A stretch of 47,402 bases of DNA, taken from the NCBI GenBank assembly GCA_002420105.1, contig DIHJ01000042.1, forward strand, positions 1 through 47,402, written 5' to 3'. Below, piece after piece: positions 18,056 to 25,780 of this stretch; within the stretch, counting starts at the first letter, position 1; every line of letters starts with the position of its first letter. The notes below the pieces were generated by a model that was not told the DNA's origin, did not search any database, and saw only the letters and a list, made by a program, of their open reading frames with translations. This stretch comes from Nitrospira sp. UBA5699. GTDB lineage: Bacteria > Nitrospirota > Nitrospiria > Nitrospirales > Nitrospiraceae. Made by a program: the position numbers and the translations under genes.

Positions 18056-19119
18056 TGTGGATCGTGCTTGCATGCGGCGTCGGGCTCCTCTCCTGGCGGC
18101 TGACCGACTGGCTGGCCGGCAGGGCGTCGACGTTCGGGCCGATCGATCATCCGAACGACCGGTCGCTCCATCATTCGCCGACCCCTCGGACAGGCGGGGC
18201 CGCCATTGTCGTCAGCGCACTCGTCGGAATCATCGCCTGGAGCCTTATCGCCCGCTGGACGGGTGGAGAGTCGGCACTCGTGTCGCATCCTTTGCCCGGG
18301 ATCATCTGGATTCTGGGAGGAAGTCTCTTTCTCGCCGGCATTTCCTTCTTGGATGACCGTAAAGGGCTCCCAGTGGGGATTCGATTCGGCTGCCACCTTC
18401 TCGCCGCATGCGGAGTCATCTTCGGCGGCGAGGTGGTGATGCATTCCTTGGCGCTTCCCGGGTTGGGTGCCATAGAACTCGGCTGGGCCGCTTCCCCGCT
18501 GACGCTGGCGTTTCTGCTGTGGATGACCAATCTCTACAACTTCATGGACGGCATGGACGGATTTGCCGGAGGGATGACGGTCGCAGGATTCGGGCTGATG
18601 GGGTATTTTTTCTGGATCGGCGATCAGCCCGTTGCGTCCGGGATCGCGATGTTCCAGGCCGCCGCTGCCGCGGGGTTCCTGTTGCATAATTTCCCCCCTG
18701 CGAGAATTTTCATGGGGGATGTAGGAAGCATCTCGACCGGTTTTCTGGCCGGGAGTCTTGCCGTGCTCGGGAGCCGCGAGAGGAGCTTCGACTTGTGGGT
18801 GTCGCTGCTGGTCTTTTCCCCGTTCATTCTCGATGCGAGCGTGACGTTGCTCCGGCGTGCATTGCGTCGCGAAAAGCTCTGGCGCGCGCACCGCGAACAT
18901 TACTATCAACGGCTGGTCTTAAGCGGGTGGAGCCATCGACGGGCGGTACTGGCGGAGTATGCCGTGATGGGCGCATGCGGGTTGTTGGCCCTCTTGTACC
19001 ATGCAGCGGCCGAACGACAACGGTTGATTATCCTCGGAGTCTGGGGCGTACTGTTCCTTGCGCTGGCCGGCCTGGTCGACAGAGCGCAAGGAGGAGCCGA
19101 CGTGCGGGCGGTGAGATAA
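18055..19119 (+). CDS. WecA/WbpL-type undecaprenyl-phosphate sugar-1-phosphate transferase
   Basis: A 354-residue polytopic membrane protein of the MraY/WecA/TagO family. It starts glycan assembly by moving a HexNAc-1-phosphate from UDP to undecaprenyl phosphate. Key motifs: D-H-P-N-D-R-S-L-H near residue 29, D-D-R near 100, and the catalytic N-x-Y-N-F-M-D-G-M-D segment at 159-168 (Asp165, Asp168). A late loop with H-R-E-H-Y-Y-Q-R-L is the cytoplasmic sugar-recognition loop typical of WecA/WbpL rather than MraY. The start is the ATG at 18055, overlapping the upstream stop by one base. Confidence 0.88.
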   Translation: MWIVLACGVGLLSWRLTDWLAGRASTFGPIDHPNDRSLHHSPTPRTGGAAIVVSALVGIIAWSLIARWTGGESALVSHPLPGIIWILGGSLFLAGISFLDDRKGLPVGIRFGCHLLAACGVIFGGEVVMHSLALPGLGAIELGWAASPLTLAFLLWMTNLYNFMDGMDGFAGGMTVAGFGLMGYFFWIGDQPVASGIAMFQAAAAAGFLLHNFPPARIFMGDVGSISTGFLAGSLAVLGSRERSFDLWVSLLVFSPFILDASVTLLRRALRREKLWRAHREHYYQRLVLSGWSHRRAVLAEYAVMGACGLLALLYHAAAERQRLIILGVWGVLFLALAGLVDRAQGGADVRAVR

Positions 19120-20402
19120 TGGACGCGGATGTCGCTTCGGAGTCTCCCGGCCTGAACCTCCGGATGCGGACCCTTCTCGAGACCGTCATTCGCGGACTGC
19201 TGATCGGATATGTCGCCGTCCTGCCGTTCAAACCGCTCCTTGTTCTGGAGAGAAACGGATTTCTCGTTCTGCTCGGGTTGCTGCTCATTTGGTGCGCGCT
19301 CAACCGGAAACTGTTTTATGTGCGGACACCCTACGATCCCATGCTGCTGGCGTTCGTCTTGTGGGTAGGGGTGACGCTCCCGTTTGCCGTATCCCCGCCG
19401 TATAGCCTGAAGGAGTATGGAAAACTCCTTCAGCACATGGTGGTGTTCTATGCGGCGCTGCATTTCCTGCGGGAATGCCGGTATCAGCAGGCACTCTTTT
19501 CGGCCGTCGGGGCCGTCACGGTGGTCGTGGCCGGCTACGGTCTGACCCAGTTTGATCCGGCCAACGGTCAGGCGGTGAAGTCGTTCTTTCCCTCGGAGGT
19601 CTGGCTGACGACGTTTCTGGTGATGGTATTCCCTTTTGCCTTTGTCCTTCCGTTCGGAGAAGGACCTCCGATCCTAAGGGGCTGGGCCGTCGTCGTCTCC
19701 ATATTAACGGCAAGTTGCCTGGTGATCACTCAGTCTCGAGCGGGTCTCCTGGCATTTCTGATTGAACTATGGGTATTGGCCTGGCTGCTTCGCTCTCCGA
19801 AGGCCGGGATTGTCGCCGGCGTCGCCACAGCCTGCGCGTTGGCGGCCCTGTTGTTCGCGGCCAAGGTCGACTTCAACAAGGGCGCAGATCCGTTGCGCGA
19901 TGCCAGAACCTCCATCCCGGTACAAACCAGCATTTCCTCGGTCATCCACCGATTCGATATCTGGGGATTTACCCTTTCGGAGATCGGCAAACACGGGCTT
20001 GTCGGGATCGGCTACGGGGCGCACAGCTATCTGTTCCTGTACGGGCAGGAGCAGGAAGCCGTGACCGCCGGACATGCCCCGGTCAAACGCGCCGGAACGC
20101 ACAACATCTTCCTGTACTTGGCGCTTCATGTGGGCCTGCCCGGAATGCTATTGTTCGGCTGGTTGTATTATTCCCTGATCGCCAGGACCGTGAAAGAACA
20201 TGACACTGCACGGCATTGGATACAGAAATCCGTTCTGGCCGGCTCGGTCGGCAGCCTCGTCGGTTTGCTCTGCCGGTTGCAGTTCGACCAGATGCTGGTC
20301 GGGTCGTTGGCGGTGTTCTTTTGGGTCTTGCTCGCAGTAGCCGTGCTACAGTACTCCCCGACCGACAATGGAATCGCGCCACAGGCAGCCGGCCCGAGTT
20401 GA
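19119..20402 (+). CDS. O-antigen ligase/polymerase family membrane protein (Wzy_C)
   Basis: A 427-residue polytopic membrane protein with the Wzy_C/WaaL layout: about ten membrane helices and one large periplasmic loop (about residues 255-335). Its conserved features are S-R-A-G-L near residue 207 and G-T-H-N-I-F-L near 325, where the histidine matches that needed in WaaL. It either joins finished polysaccharide to lipid A-core or polymerises repeat units; sequence alone does not separate the two. The ATG at 19119 shares a base with the upstream stop. It is followed after one base by the dehydratase gene. Confidence 0.75.
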   Translation: MDADVASESPGLNLRMRTLLETVIRGLLIGYVAVLPFKPLLVLERNGFLVLLGLLLIWCALNRKLFYVRTPYDPMLLAFVLWVGVTLPFAVSPPYSLKEYGKLLQHMVVFYAALHFLRECRYQQALFSAVGAVTVVVAGYGLTQFDPANGQAVKSFFPSEVWLTTFLVMVFPFAFVLPFGEGPPILRGWAVVVSILTASCLVITQSRAGLLAFLIELWVLAWLLRSPKAGIVAGVATACALAALLFAAKVDFNKGADPLRDARTSIPVQTSISSVIHRFDIWGFTLSEIGKHGLVGIGYGAHSYLFLYGQEQEAVTAGHAPVKRAGTHNIFLYLALHVGLPGMLLFGWLYYSLIARTVKEHDTARHWIQKSVLAGSVGSLVGLLCRLQFDQMLVGSLAVFFWVLLAVAVLQYSPTDNGIAPQAAGPS

Positions 20403-20403
20403 C

Positions 20404-22311
20404 ATGAGACAGCCCCTCATTCAGGTCTTTCAATGGTTCGTCGGCCGGTACGGCGTGTTTCTCGTACGGTACCGATCGATTCTGGTCGTCTGCACGCAAC
20501 TCGGTCTAATCGCGCTGGCCAATCTCACTGCGTTTGCGCTCCGGTTCGACGGGGACATCTCCCCCTTCTATCTGCAGTTGTTTCTCCAGGGACTGCCGGT
20601 CGTCCTCGCGATTTTCGGCCTCGGAACGTTCGTCTTCGGCATTCAGCAGGGGCTCTGGCGGTACGTCGGCCTTCATGACCTCGGCCGTATTCTGTGGGCG
20701 TCCGTCGTCAGCTCGGCGGTTACGTATCTGGCGTTGCACGGCATCTTCGGGTGGGTCGCCTATCCTCGCTCCGTGATCATTCTGACGGGGCTGTTGGGCG
20801 GATTCTATCTGGCCGGGATCCGATTGGGGGTGCGCTGGTTCCGAGAATGGCTTCGCGTGCTGAGCCCGTCGGCGAGACGAGTGTTGATCGTCGGAGCGGG
20901 GCATGCGGGGGAACTGCTGGTGAGGGATATGTTGAGCGATCCGGGCTACCACTATCGCCCGGTCGGTCTGGTGGACGACGATCCCGTCAAGCGCAGAATG
21001 AAGATTCACGGCATTCCGGTCGTCGGACGGATCGAGGATATTTCCACCTTGAGCAGGACACTGGTCGCCCACGAAATCATTGTCGCCATCCCCTCCGCCT
21101 CGCACACCCTCAAACAGCGCATCATTTCCGCGGCGGAAGGGTGCAAGGTTCCCATCAAAGTGCTGCCGAGCGTCAAACAACTGCTGGCCGACCCCGCCGC
21201 CTTGAGACAGATCCGGCCGATGAGCCTGGAGGACCTGTTGCAACGGGAACCGGTCCAGACCGATCTCCAGGAATTGCATCCGCTGCTGGAGGGACGACGC
21301 GTTCTGGTCACGGGCGCCGGGGGGTCGATCGGATCGGAGCTTTGCCGGCAGATCGCGCAGTATCGGCCGGCGTCGCTGGTGCTGTTCGAACGCTACGAAA
21401 ACGCATTGTATGCCCTCGATTTGGAGTTGCGGGAAAAGTTTCCGTCGGTGCGGTTCGTTACGGCGGTCGGGGACGTGACGGTGCAGGATCGCGTCGCCGA
21501 AGTTCTGGCGCAGACCAAGCCCGAGCTGCTGTTTCATGCCGCGGCGCACAAGCACGTTCCTCTCATGGAGCTCAATCCGAAGGAGGCGGTCCGCAACAAC
21601 GTGCTGGGCACCAAAACGGTGGCGGAGGCGGCGTTGGCCGGAGGGGTGCAGCGGTTTGTGCTGATCTCCACGGACAAGGCCGTGAATCCGACCAGCATCA
21701 TGGGCGCGACCAAGCGGATTGCCGAGGAATTCGTGCAGGGCCTCAACCGCTACGGGCGGACGAAGTTCACGGTGGTGCGGTTCGGGAACGTACTGGGAAG
21801 CAACGGGAGCGTCGTCCCGCGCTTTGCGGAGCAGATCCGAAACGGCGGACCCGTCACCGTGACCCATCCGGACATCAGGCGCTTCTTCATGACGATCCCG
21901 GAAGCCGTGCAGTTGGTGCTGCAAGCCAGCGTGCTGGGCCATGGCGAGGATGTTTTCGTGCTGGATATGGGCGAGCAGATCAAGGTCGCCGAACTGGCCA
22001 AGAACATGATCGTCCTGTCGGGGCTCGTGCCGGAACAGGATATCCGTGTCGTCTTTACCGGGCTGCGTCCGGGAGAAAAGCTGTTCGAGGAATTGTTCGA
22101 GGAATCGGAGCAGGTCGCGCCGACCTCCCATCCGAAGATCAGACGGGCGCTCAAGAGCGGCGCACCGTCGTTTGAACGGGTCGAGGAGGCCGTCAGGCGC
22201 CTTGAATCGGCGCTCTGCGAGGGAGACGATGAGGCGGTGATCCGGCGGATTCAGGAAGCCGTGCCGAGTTATCAGCCGCTTTCCCCTCAGAAGGTTCAGC
22301 CCACGTCGTGA
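20404..22311 (+). CDS. WbpM/FlaA1/CapD-type UDP-GlcNAc 4,6-dehydratase, membrane-anchored
   Basis: A 635-residue protein. Four N-terminal membrane helices (about residues 25-140) and a Rossmann-like CoA-binding-type domain (V-L-I-V-G-A-G near 160) precede the catalytic SDR domain, which has T-G-A-G-G-S-I-G at 303-310. The active-site triad has Met433 and Lys437 in I-M-G-A-T-K, with Ser422. The S-M-K triad with Met in place of Tyr is characteristic of WbpM-type dehydratases. It would convert UDP-GlcNAc to the 4-keto-6-deoxy sugar, feeding the SDR and the initiating transferase in this operon. The length agrees with WbpM (about 665). Confidence 0.9.
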   Translation: MRQPLIQVFQWFVGRYGVFLVRYRSILVVCTQLGLIALANLTAFALRFDGDISPFYLQLFLQGLPVVLAIFGLGTFVFGIQQGLWRYVGLHDLGRILWASVVSSAVTYLALHGIFGWVAYPRSVIILTGLLGGFYLAGIRLGVRWFREWLRVLSPSARRVLIVGAGHAGELLVRDMLSDPGYHYRPVGLVDDDPVKRRMKIHGIPVVGRIEDISTLSRTLVAHEIIVAIPSASHTLKQRIISAAEGCKVPIKVLPSVKQLLADPAALRQIRPMSLEDLLQREPVQTDLQELHPLLEGRRVLVTGAGGSIGSELCRQIAQYRPASLVLFERYENALYALDLELREKFPSVRFVTAVGDVTVQDRVAEVLAQTKPELLFHAAAHKHVPLMELNPKEAVRNNVLGTKTVAEAALAGGVQRFVLISTDKAVNPTSIMGATKRIAEEFVQGLNRYGRTKFTVVRFGNVLGSNGSVVPRFAEQIRNGGPVTVTHPDIRRFFMTIPEAVQLVLQASVLGHGEDVFVLDMGEQIKVAELAKNMIVLSGLVPEQDIRVVFTGLRPGEKLFEELFEESEQVAPTSHPKIRRALKSGAPSFERVEEAVRRLESALCEGDDEAVIRRIQEAVPSYQPLSPQKVQPTS

Positions 22312-22384
22312 GGTCCACGTCACGGTGAGTGCATCGACACAGGCTGCGCAATGTGTTTCTCGTTATAGGTTGGAAAACGACTCG

Positions 22385-22393
22385 TGGTATTCT
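22385..22393 (+). promoter_or_regulatory. Candidate extended -10 promoter for rfbA
   Basis: TGGTATTCT is a TGn-type extended -10 hexamer (TATTCT). It lies in the 135-base gap between the dehydratase gene and rfbA, with no good -35. A transcript from here would have a leader of about 47 bases ahead of the ATG at 22447. Weak but well placed. Confidence 0.3.
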
Positions 22394-22446
22394 CTGCCGT
22401 GCCTCGTGTCGTCTCCAAGATCCCGGGAATCGGAAAGGGTGTCCTT

Positions 22447-23190
22447 ATGATGAGAGGAGTCGTGCTGGCGGGCGGGTTAGGGAGCAGGTTATTCCCCCTG
22501 ACGAAGGTGACCAACAAGCACCTGTTGCCGGTGTACGACCGGCCCATGATTTACTATCCGCTTCAGACGTTGGCGAATGCCGGGATTGACGAGGTGATGC
22601 TGGTCACAGGCGGGAACAGCGCCGGGGACTTCCTGAGACTGCTCGGCAACGGGAAGGAATTTGGTCTCAAGCGGCTGAACTATACCTATCAGGAGGGCGA
22701 AGGCGGCATCGCCGACGCCCTGAGGCTGGCGGAACACTTTGCCGACGGGGAGCCCGTCTGCGTCATGTTGGGCGACAACATTATTGAGGGAAACATCGTG
22801 GCTGCGGCGCGTTCGTTCAGGCAGCAGGAAAAGGGCGCCAAGATTCTCCTGAAAGAGGTGAAGGATCCGCAACGGTTCGGCGTGCCGGTGCTTGAAGGGC
22901 AGCGGGTCGTGAAAATTGAGGAGAAGCCCGCCAGTCCGCGCTCCTCCTATGCGGTGACCGGCGTCTATTTCTACGACGCCGCCGTGTTCGACATCATCAA
23001 AACGCTCAAGCCGTCCGGCCGGGGCGAGTTGGAAATCACGGACGTCAACAACGCCTATATCGCCGCGGGCACGTTGACCTGGGATGTGTTGCAGGGCTGG
23101 TGGACCGATGCCGGGACGATCGAGTCGCTCTACCTGGCCAATCAGCTGGTGAGCCGGACCGGCGCAAATAAATTGGACGGGGTAGAGTGA
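22447..23190 (+). CDS. rfbA: Glucose-1-phosphate thymidylyltransferase (RmlA)
   Basis: A 247-residue nucleotidyltransferase making dTDP-glucose from dTTP and glucose-1-phosphate. The signature G-G-L-G-S-R-L-F-P-L-T begins near residue 9 and the substrate lysine region N-K-H-L-L-P-V follows. G-D-N-I-I near 110 binds metal and E-K-P near 158 binds sugar. It is the short type, lacking the C-terminal extension of the roughly 290-residue enterobacterial enzyme. I start at 22447 (ATG ATG, second Met at 22450); GAAAGGG lies just upstream, and an in-frame ATG at 22384 adds unrelated residues. Directly after its stop a GGGGTA-repeat element with an inserted four-helix-bundle gene separates it from rfbB. 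Confidence 0.88.
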   Translation: MMRGVVLAGGLGSRLFPLTKVTNKHLLPVYDRPMIYYPLQTLANAGIDEVMLVTGGNSAGDFLRLLGNGKEFGLKRLNYTYQEGEGGIADALRLAEHFADGEPVCVMLGDNIIEGNIVAAARSFRQQEKGAKILLKEVKDPQRFGVPVLEGQRVVKIEEKPASPRSSYAVTGVYFYDAAVFDIIKTLKPSGRGELEITDVNNAYIAAGTLTWDVLQGWWTDAGTIESLYLANQLVSRTGANKLDGVE

Positions 23191-23251
23191 TACCGGGGTA
23201 AAGAGATGCGGGATAACCGGGGTAACGGGATAAGGGGGTAGGGGATAGCGG
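23191..23251 (+). repeat. GGGGTA-family repeat, left arm of the first four-helix-bundle cassette
   Basis: Degenerate tandem units of the form (A)CCGGGGTAACGGGATA start right after the rfbA stop codon. The part at 23219-23251 is complementary, apart from one substitution and a short insertion, to 23714-23739 on the far side of the inserted gene. The G-runs at 23210-23212, 23219-23222, 23227-23229, 23234-23238 and 23241-23244, with loops of 2-6 bases, meet the usual G-quadruplex pattern on the transcript strand. Confidence 0.8.
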
Positions 23252-23262
23252 AGCGGAAGAAG

Positions 23263-23631
23263 ATGCATTGGAGGGAGCTTGAAGTCTGGAAACTGTCGCA
23301 TCAAATGGTGCTGGATGTGTACAAGATGACGAGTTCTTTCCCGGACCATGAGAAATTTCGGCTAACGGGTCAAATGTGTCGGGCGGCTTCTTCCGTTCCT
23401 GCTAATATCGTTGAGGGAAATGCCCGGTACTCGAGGAAGGAATACATTCAATTCCTAGTAACAGCAAGAGCCAGTCTTGAAGAGACCCGGTATCATGGTT
23501 TGTTGGCGAGAGATCTCCAGTATATTGCGCCGTCAGATTATGATCAGTTTGAGGCGAAAGCCGAAAGAATCAGCCGGATGCTGAACTCGTTCTTGAGTTC
23601 CTTGAGAGCCAAGGGAAAAAGTGACACATAA
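23263..23631 (+). CDS. Four-helix-bundle protein (S23/IVS, Avd-like family)
   Basis: A 122-residue protein of the four-helix-bundle family first seen as ORFs in 23S rRNA intervening sequences (S23) and related to the Avd accessory protein of diversity-generating retroelements. Diagnostic segments are L-E-V-W-K-L-S-H at residues 5-12, R-A-A-S-S-V-P-A-N-I-V-E-G at about 40-52 and S-L-E-E-T-R-Y-H near 72. GGAAGAAG precedes the ATG. The gene is AT-richer than its hosts (23401-23460 has 26/60 G+C) and sits between complementary repeat arms in the rfbA-rfbB gap. It shows no link to rhamnose synthesis. No reverse transcriptase or 23S rRNA is nearby. Molecular function unknown. Confidence 0.85.
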   Translation: MHWRELEVWKLSHQMVLDVYKMTSSFPDHEKFRLTGQMCRAASSVPANIVEGNARYSRKEYIQFLVTARASLEETRYHGLLARDLQYIAPSDYDQFEAKAERISRMLNSFLSSLRAKGKSDT

Positions 23632-23673
23632 GTTTGAGGCGAATATGTGCATGTTGTCGAGCCACTTCTGTCC

Positions 23674-23739
23674 CCTTGCCCCTGTATCCCTTTATCCCTC
23701 GTCTTGCCCTGCCCCGCTATCCCCTTACCCCGTTACCCC
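23674..23739 (+). repeat. GGGGTA-family repeat, right arm of the first four-helix-bundle cassette
   Basis: A C-rich stretch made of CCCCTGTATCC, CTTTATCC and CTATCCCCTTAC-like units. Bases 23714-23739 are the reverse complement of the left arm at 23219-23251 with minor differences. CTATCCCCTTAC (23717-23728) and CCCCTGTATCCCT (23679-23691) recur exactly at 24849-24860 and 24836-24848. It ends directly at the GGAGG ribosome site of rfbB. Confidence 0.8.
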
Positions 23740-23751
23740 GGAGGATTCGCT

Positions 23752-24780
23752 GTGCGAATCCTCGTAACCGGCGGTGCGGGGTTCATCGGGTCGCATCTGG
23801 TCCGTCGTCTGGTCGTTGAGGGCGGGCATGAGGTGGTCAATCTGGATGCGCTGAAGTACTCGGGGAATCCGGCGAATGTGAAGGACCTCGACGGGCGACC
23901 CGGATATGTCTTCGTGCAAGGGGATATCGGAGATCAGCCGCTCGTCGAACGGTTGCTGCGGGAGCGCCGCATCGACGGGATCATCAATTGTGCGGCGGAA
24001 ACCCACGTGGATCGTTCGATCCTCGATCCGGGGAGCTTCGCGCGGACGGACGTGGTGGGAACCGGCGTGCTGCTGGAGGAAGCGCGGCGCGCCGGTCTGC
24101 AGCGGTTTCTGCAGGTGAGCACCGATGAAGTGTACGGCAGCGTGGAAACCGGGATGTCGACCGAAGAGGACCGTCTCGCGCCGCGCAGCCCCTATTCGGC
24201 CAGCAAGGCCGGCGGAGATCTGCTGGCGCTCAGCTATTGGACGACCTACCGGTTTCCCGTCGTTGTGACGCGGGGCAGCAATACCTACGGCCCGAATCAA
24301 TATCCGGAGAAGTTTATCCCGCTGTTCGTCACCAACGCCATCGATGATCAGCCCTTGCCGCTGTACGGGGACGGGCGTCAGTGCCGCGACTGGCTGGCGG
24401 TGCAGGACCATTGCGCCGCGATCGAGCACGTGTTTCTGCACGGAGAACCGGGCCAGGTTTACAATGTCGGCGGCGGGAACGAACGGGAGAATATCGCGGT
24501 GGCCGAGCAGCTGTTGGCCTGTCTGGGAAAGCCGAAGAGCCTGATCCGGTTCGTGCAGGACCGTCCCGGGCATGACCGGCGCTACGCGGTCGATTGCCGC
24601 AAGTTGCGTCGGCTCGGCTGGCAGCCGAGGGTGCCGTTCGAGTCCGGCCTCAAGGAGACAGTGGAGTGGTATCGTCAGCACGAATCGTGGTGGCGGACGA
24701 TCAAGTCGGGGGAGTTCCGGACGTATTACGAAGAGATGTATGCAAAGCGACTCAAGGAGAGTAGAGGAGTACTGAGGTAG
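23752..24780 (+). CDS. rfbB: dTDP-glucose 4,6-dehydratase (RmlB)
   Basis: A 342-residue extended SDR enzyme making dTDP-4-keto-6-deoxyglucose. NAD motif T-G-G-A-G-F-I-G at residues 6-13; the S-T-D-E-V-Y-G segment near 122 with the catalytic Asp-Glu pair; and Tyr and Lys in Y-S-A-S-K near 148. GTG at 23752 is chosen because GGAGG (23740-23744) is 7 bases upstream and the Rossmann strand begins right after it; an in-frame upstream ATG would translate the C-rich repeat. The last codons (from about 24757) already resemble the following GGGGTA-type repeat, so the element may have reshaped the C-terminus. Confidence 0.92.
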   Translation: MRILVTGGAGFIGSHLVRRLVVEGGHEVVNLDALKYSGNPANVKDLDGRPGYVFVQGDIGDQPLVERLLRERRIDGIINCAAETHVDRSILDPGSFARTDVVGTGVLLEEARRAGLQRFLQVSTDEVYGSVETGMSTEEDRLAPRSPYSASKAGGDLLALSYWTTYRFPVVVTRGSNTYGPNQYPEKFIPLFVTNAIDDQPLPLYGDGRQCRDWLAVQDHCAAIEHVFLHGEPGQVYNVGGGNERENIAVAEQLLACLGKPKSLIRFVQDRPGHDRRYAVDCRKLRRLGWQPRVPFESGLKETVEWYRQHESWWRTIKSGEFRTYYEEMYAKRLKESRGVLR

Positions 24781-24866
24781 GGGTACTGGGGTAAGGGGGT
24801 AGAGGGGTACAGCTTAACCCCTGTATCCCCTGTATCCCCTGTATCCCTCTATCCCCTTACCTCCAT
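24780..24866 (+). repeat. GGGGTA-family inverted-repeat element without gene (rfbB-rfbD gap)
   Basis: The left arm 24780-24810 starts on the last base of the rfbB stop codon (TAG). It consists of GGGG-TACT-GGGG-TAA-GGGGG-TAGA-GGGG, a near-ideal G-quadruplex pattern (24780-24807). After a short A/T-rich turn, the right arm 24815-24866 carries three copies of CCCTGTATCC and then CTATCCCCTTAC, which are complementary to the left arm. It shares 12- and 13-base exact words with the right arm of the cassette 1.1 kb upstream, and looks like its gene-free relative. Confidence 0.8.
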
Positions 24867-24875
24867 CATTGAACC

Positions 24876-25727
24876 ATGCGCATTTTAATCACCGGTGCGA
24901 ACGGCCAGTTGGGAAGCGCGCTGCGCGAGGTGCTGACGGGGCAGGAGCTGATTCTCAAAAGCCGGCCGGAGTTCGATCTGACCGATCCCGCCTGCGAAGA
25001 GCAGATCCGAGCCGCCCGTCCGGACGTCGTTCTGCACGTCGGAGCCTATACCAACGTCGATGAGGCCGAGCGGGAGCCCGAACGAGCCAGAGCCGTGAAC
25101 GTGCAGGGGACGGCCTGCGTCGCGCGGGCTGCGGACAGTCTCGGAGCCAGGCTGCTCTACGTTTCCACGGATTATGTCTTCGACGGGGAGAAAACGACCC
25201 CCTATACGGAAGAGGATCCCCCGCATCCGATCAATCAATACGGCCTCTCGAAGTATGAAGGCGAACGGGCCGCGTTGAACCTCTGCAGGAACACATTGGT
25301 GGTGCGGACGGCCTGGCTCTATGGTTATACGGGGAAGAATTTCGTGAAGACGATCATGCGCCTGGCGGCCGAAAAGCCCCAACTCGAAGTCGTGGCGGAT
25401 CAACGGGGATGCCCCACCAATGCGGAGGACCTGGCCCGGACCATGAAGCGGTTGCTGGCCGGAGACGCGCGCGGCATCTGCCATGCGACCAACGGCGGCG
25501 AATGCACCTGGTACGATCTGGCCCGGGCCATCGTCCGGCAGATGGGGCTGACGACCGTCGTCCGGCCGATCACGACGGCTCAGGCCGGACGCCTGGCGAG
25601 AAGGCCCGCCTATTCGGTGTTATCGCAGCAACGGGTGAGCGCGCTCTGCGGACCGCTCCCGGACTGGCAGGATGCCCTGGCGAGATTCATGAAGCGGATG
25701 CCGTCTCCCGTCCCGGCCGCGAACTAG
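24876..25727 (+). CDS. rfbD: dTDP-4-dehydrorhamnose reductase (RmlD)
   Basis: A 283-residue SDR enzyme catalysing the last step of dTDP-L-rhamnose synthesis. It has T-G-A-N-G-Q-L-G at residues 6-13, S-T-D-Y-V-F-D-G near 104 and the catalytic Tyr/Lys in Y-G-L-S-K near 128. The ATG at 24876 follows the repeat element by 9 bases and has no Shine-Dalgarno; the upstream sequence instead holds CCTCC. The 3,5-epimerase gene rfbC, needed between RmlB and RmlD, is not in this window, so it must be elsewhere if rhamnose is made. Confidence 0.9.
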   Translation: MRILITGANGQLGSALREVLTGQELILKSRPEFDLTDPACEEQIRAARPDVVLHVGAYTNVDEAEREPERARAVNVQGTACVARAADSLGARLLYVSTDYVFDGEKTTPYTEEDPPHPINQYGLSKYEGERAALNLCRNTLVVRTAWLYGYTGKNFVKTIMRLAAEKPQLEVVADQRGCPTNAEDLARTMKRLLAGDARGICHATNGGECTWYDLARAIVRQMGLTTVVRPITTAQAGRLARRPAYSVLSQQRVSALCGPLPDWQDALARFMKRMPSPVPAAN

Positions 25728-25780
25728 CATGCCGGGCGGACCTTCACCGGACCTCGATCCATCGCCGACTTATTTTTTCA

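Noticed and set aside
20506..22323. Long open frame (605 codons) on the minus strand
   Set aside because: It lies opposite the WbpM-type dehydratase, which has all expected motifs. The reverse translation is rich in Arg, His and Gln with no domain.
23263..23631. Diversity-generating retroelement, because the small protein is Avd-like
   Set aside because: No reverse transcriptase, template repeat or variable repeat is present near either four-helix-bundle gene.
23191..23751. Insertion sequence or classic transposon
   Set aside because: No transposase gene and no clear target-site duplication. The arms are degenerate repeats rather than fixed terminal inverted repeats.
24811..24866. CRISPR-like array (three copies of CCCTGTATCC)
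   Set aside because: The units are contiguous 10-mers without spacers and belong to the inverted-repeat element.
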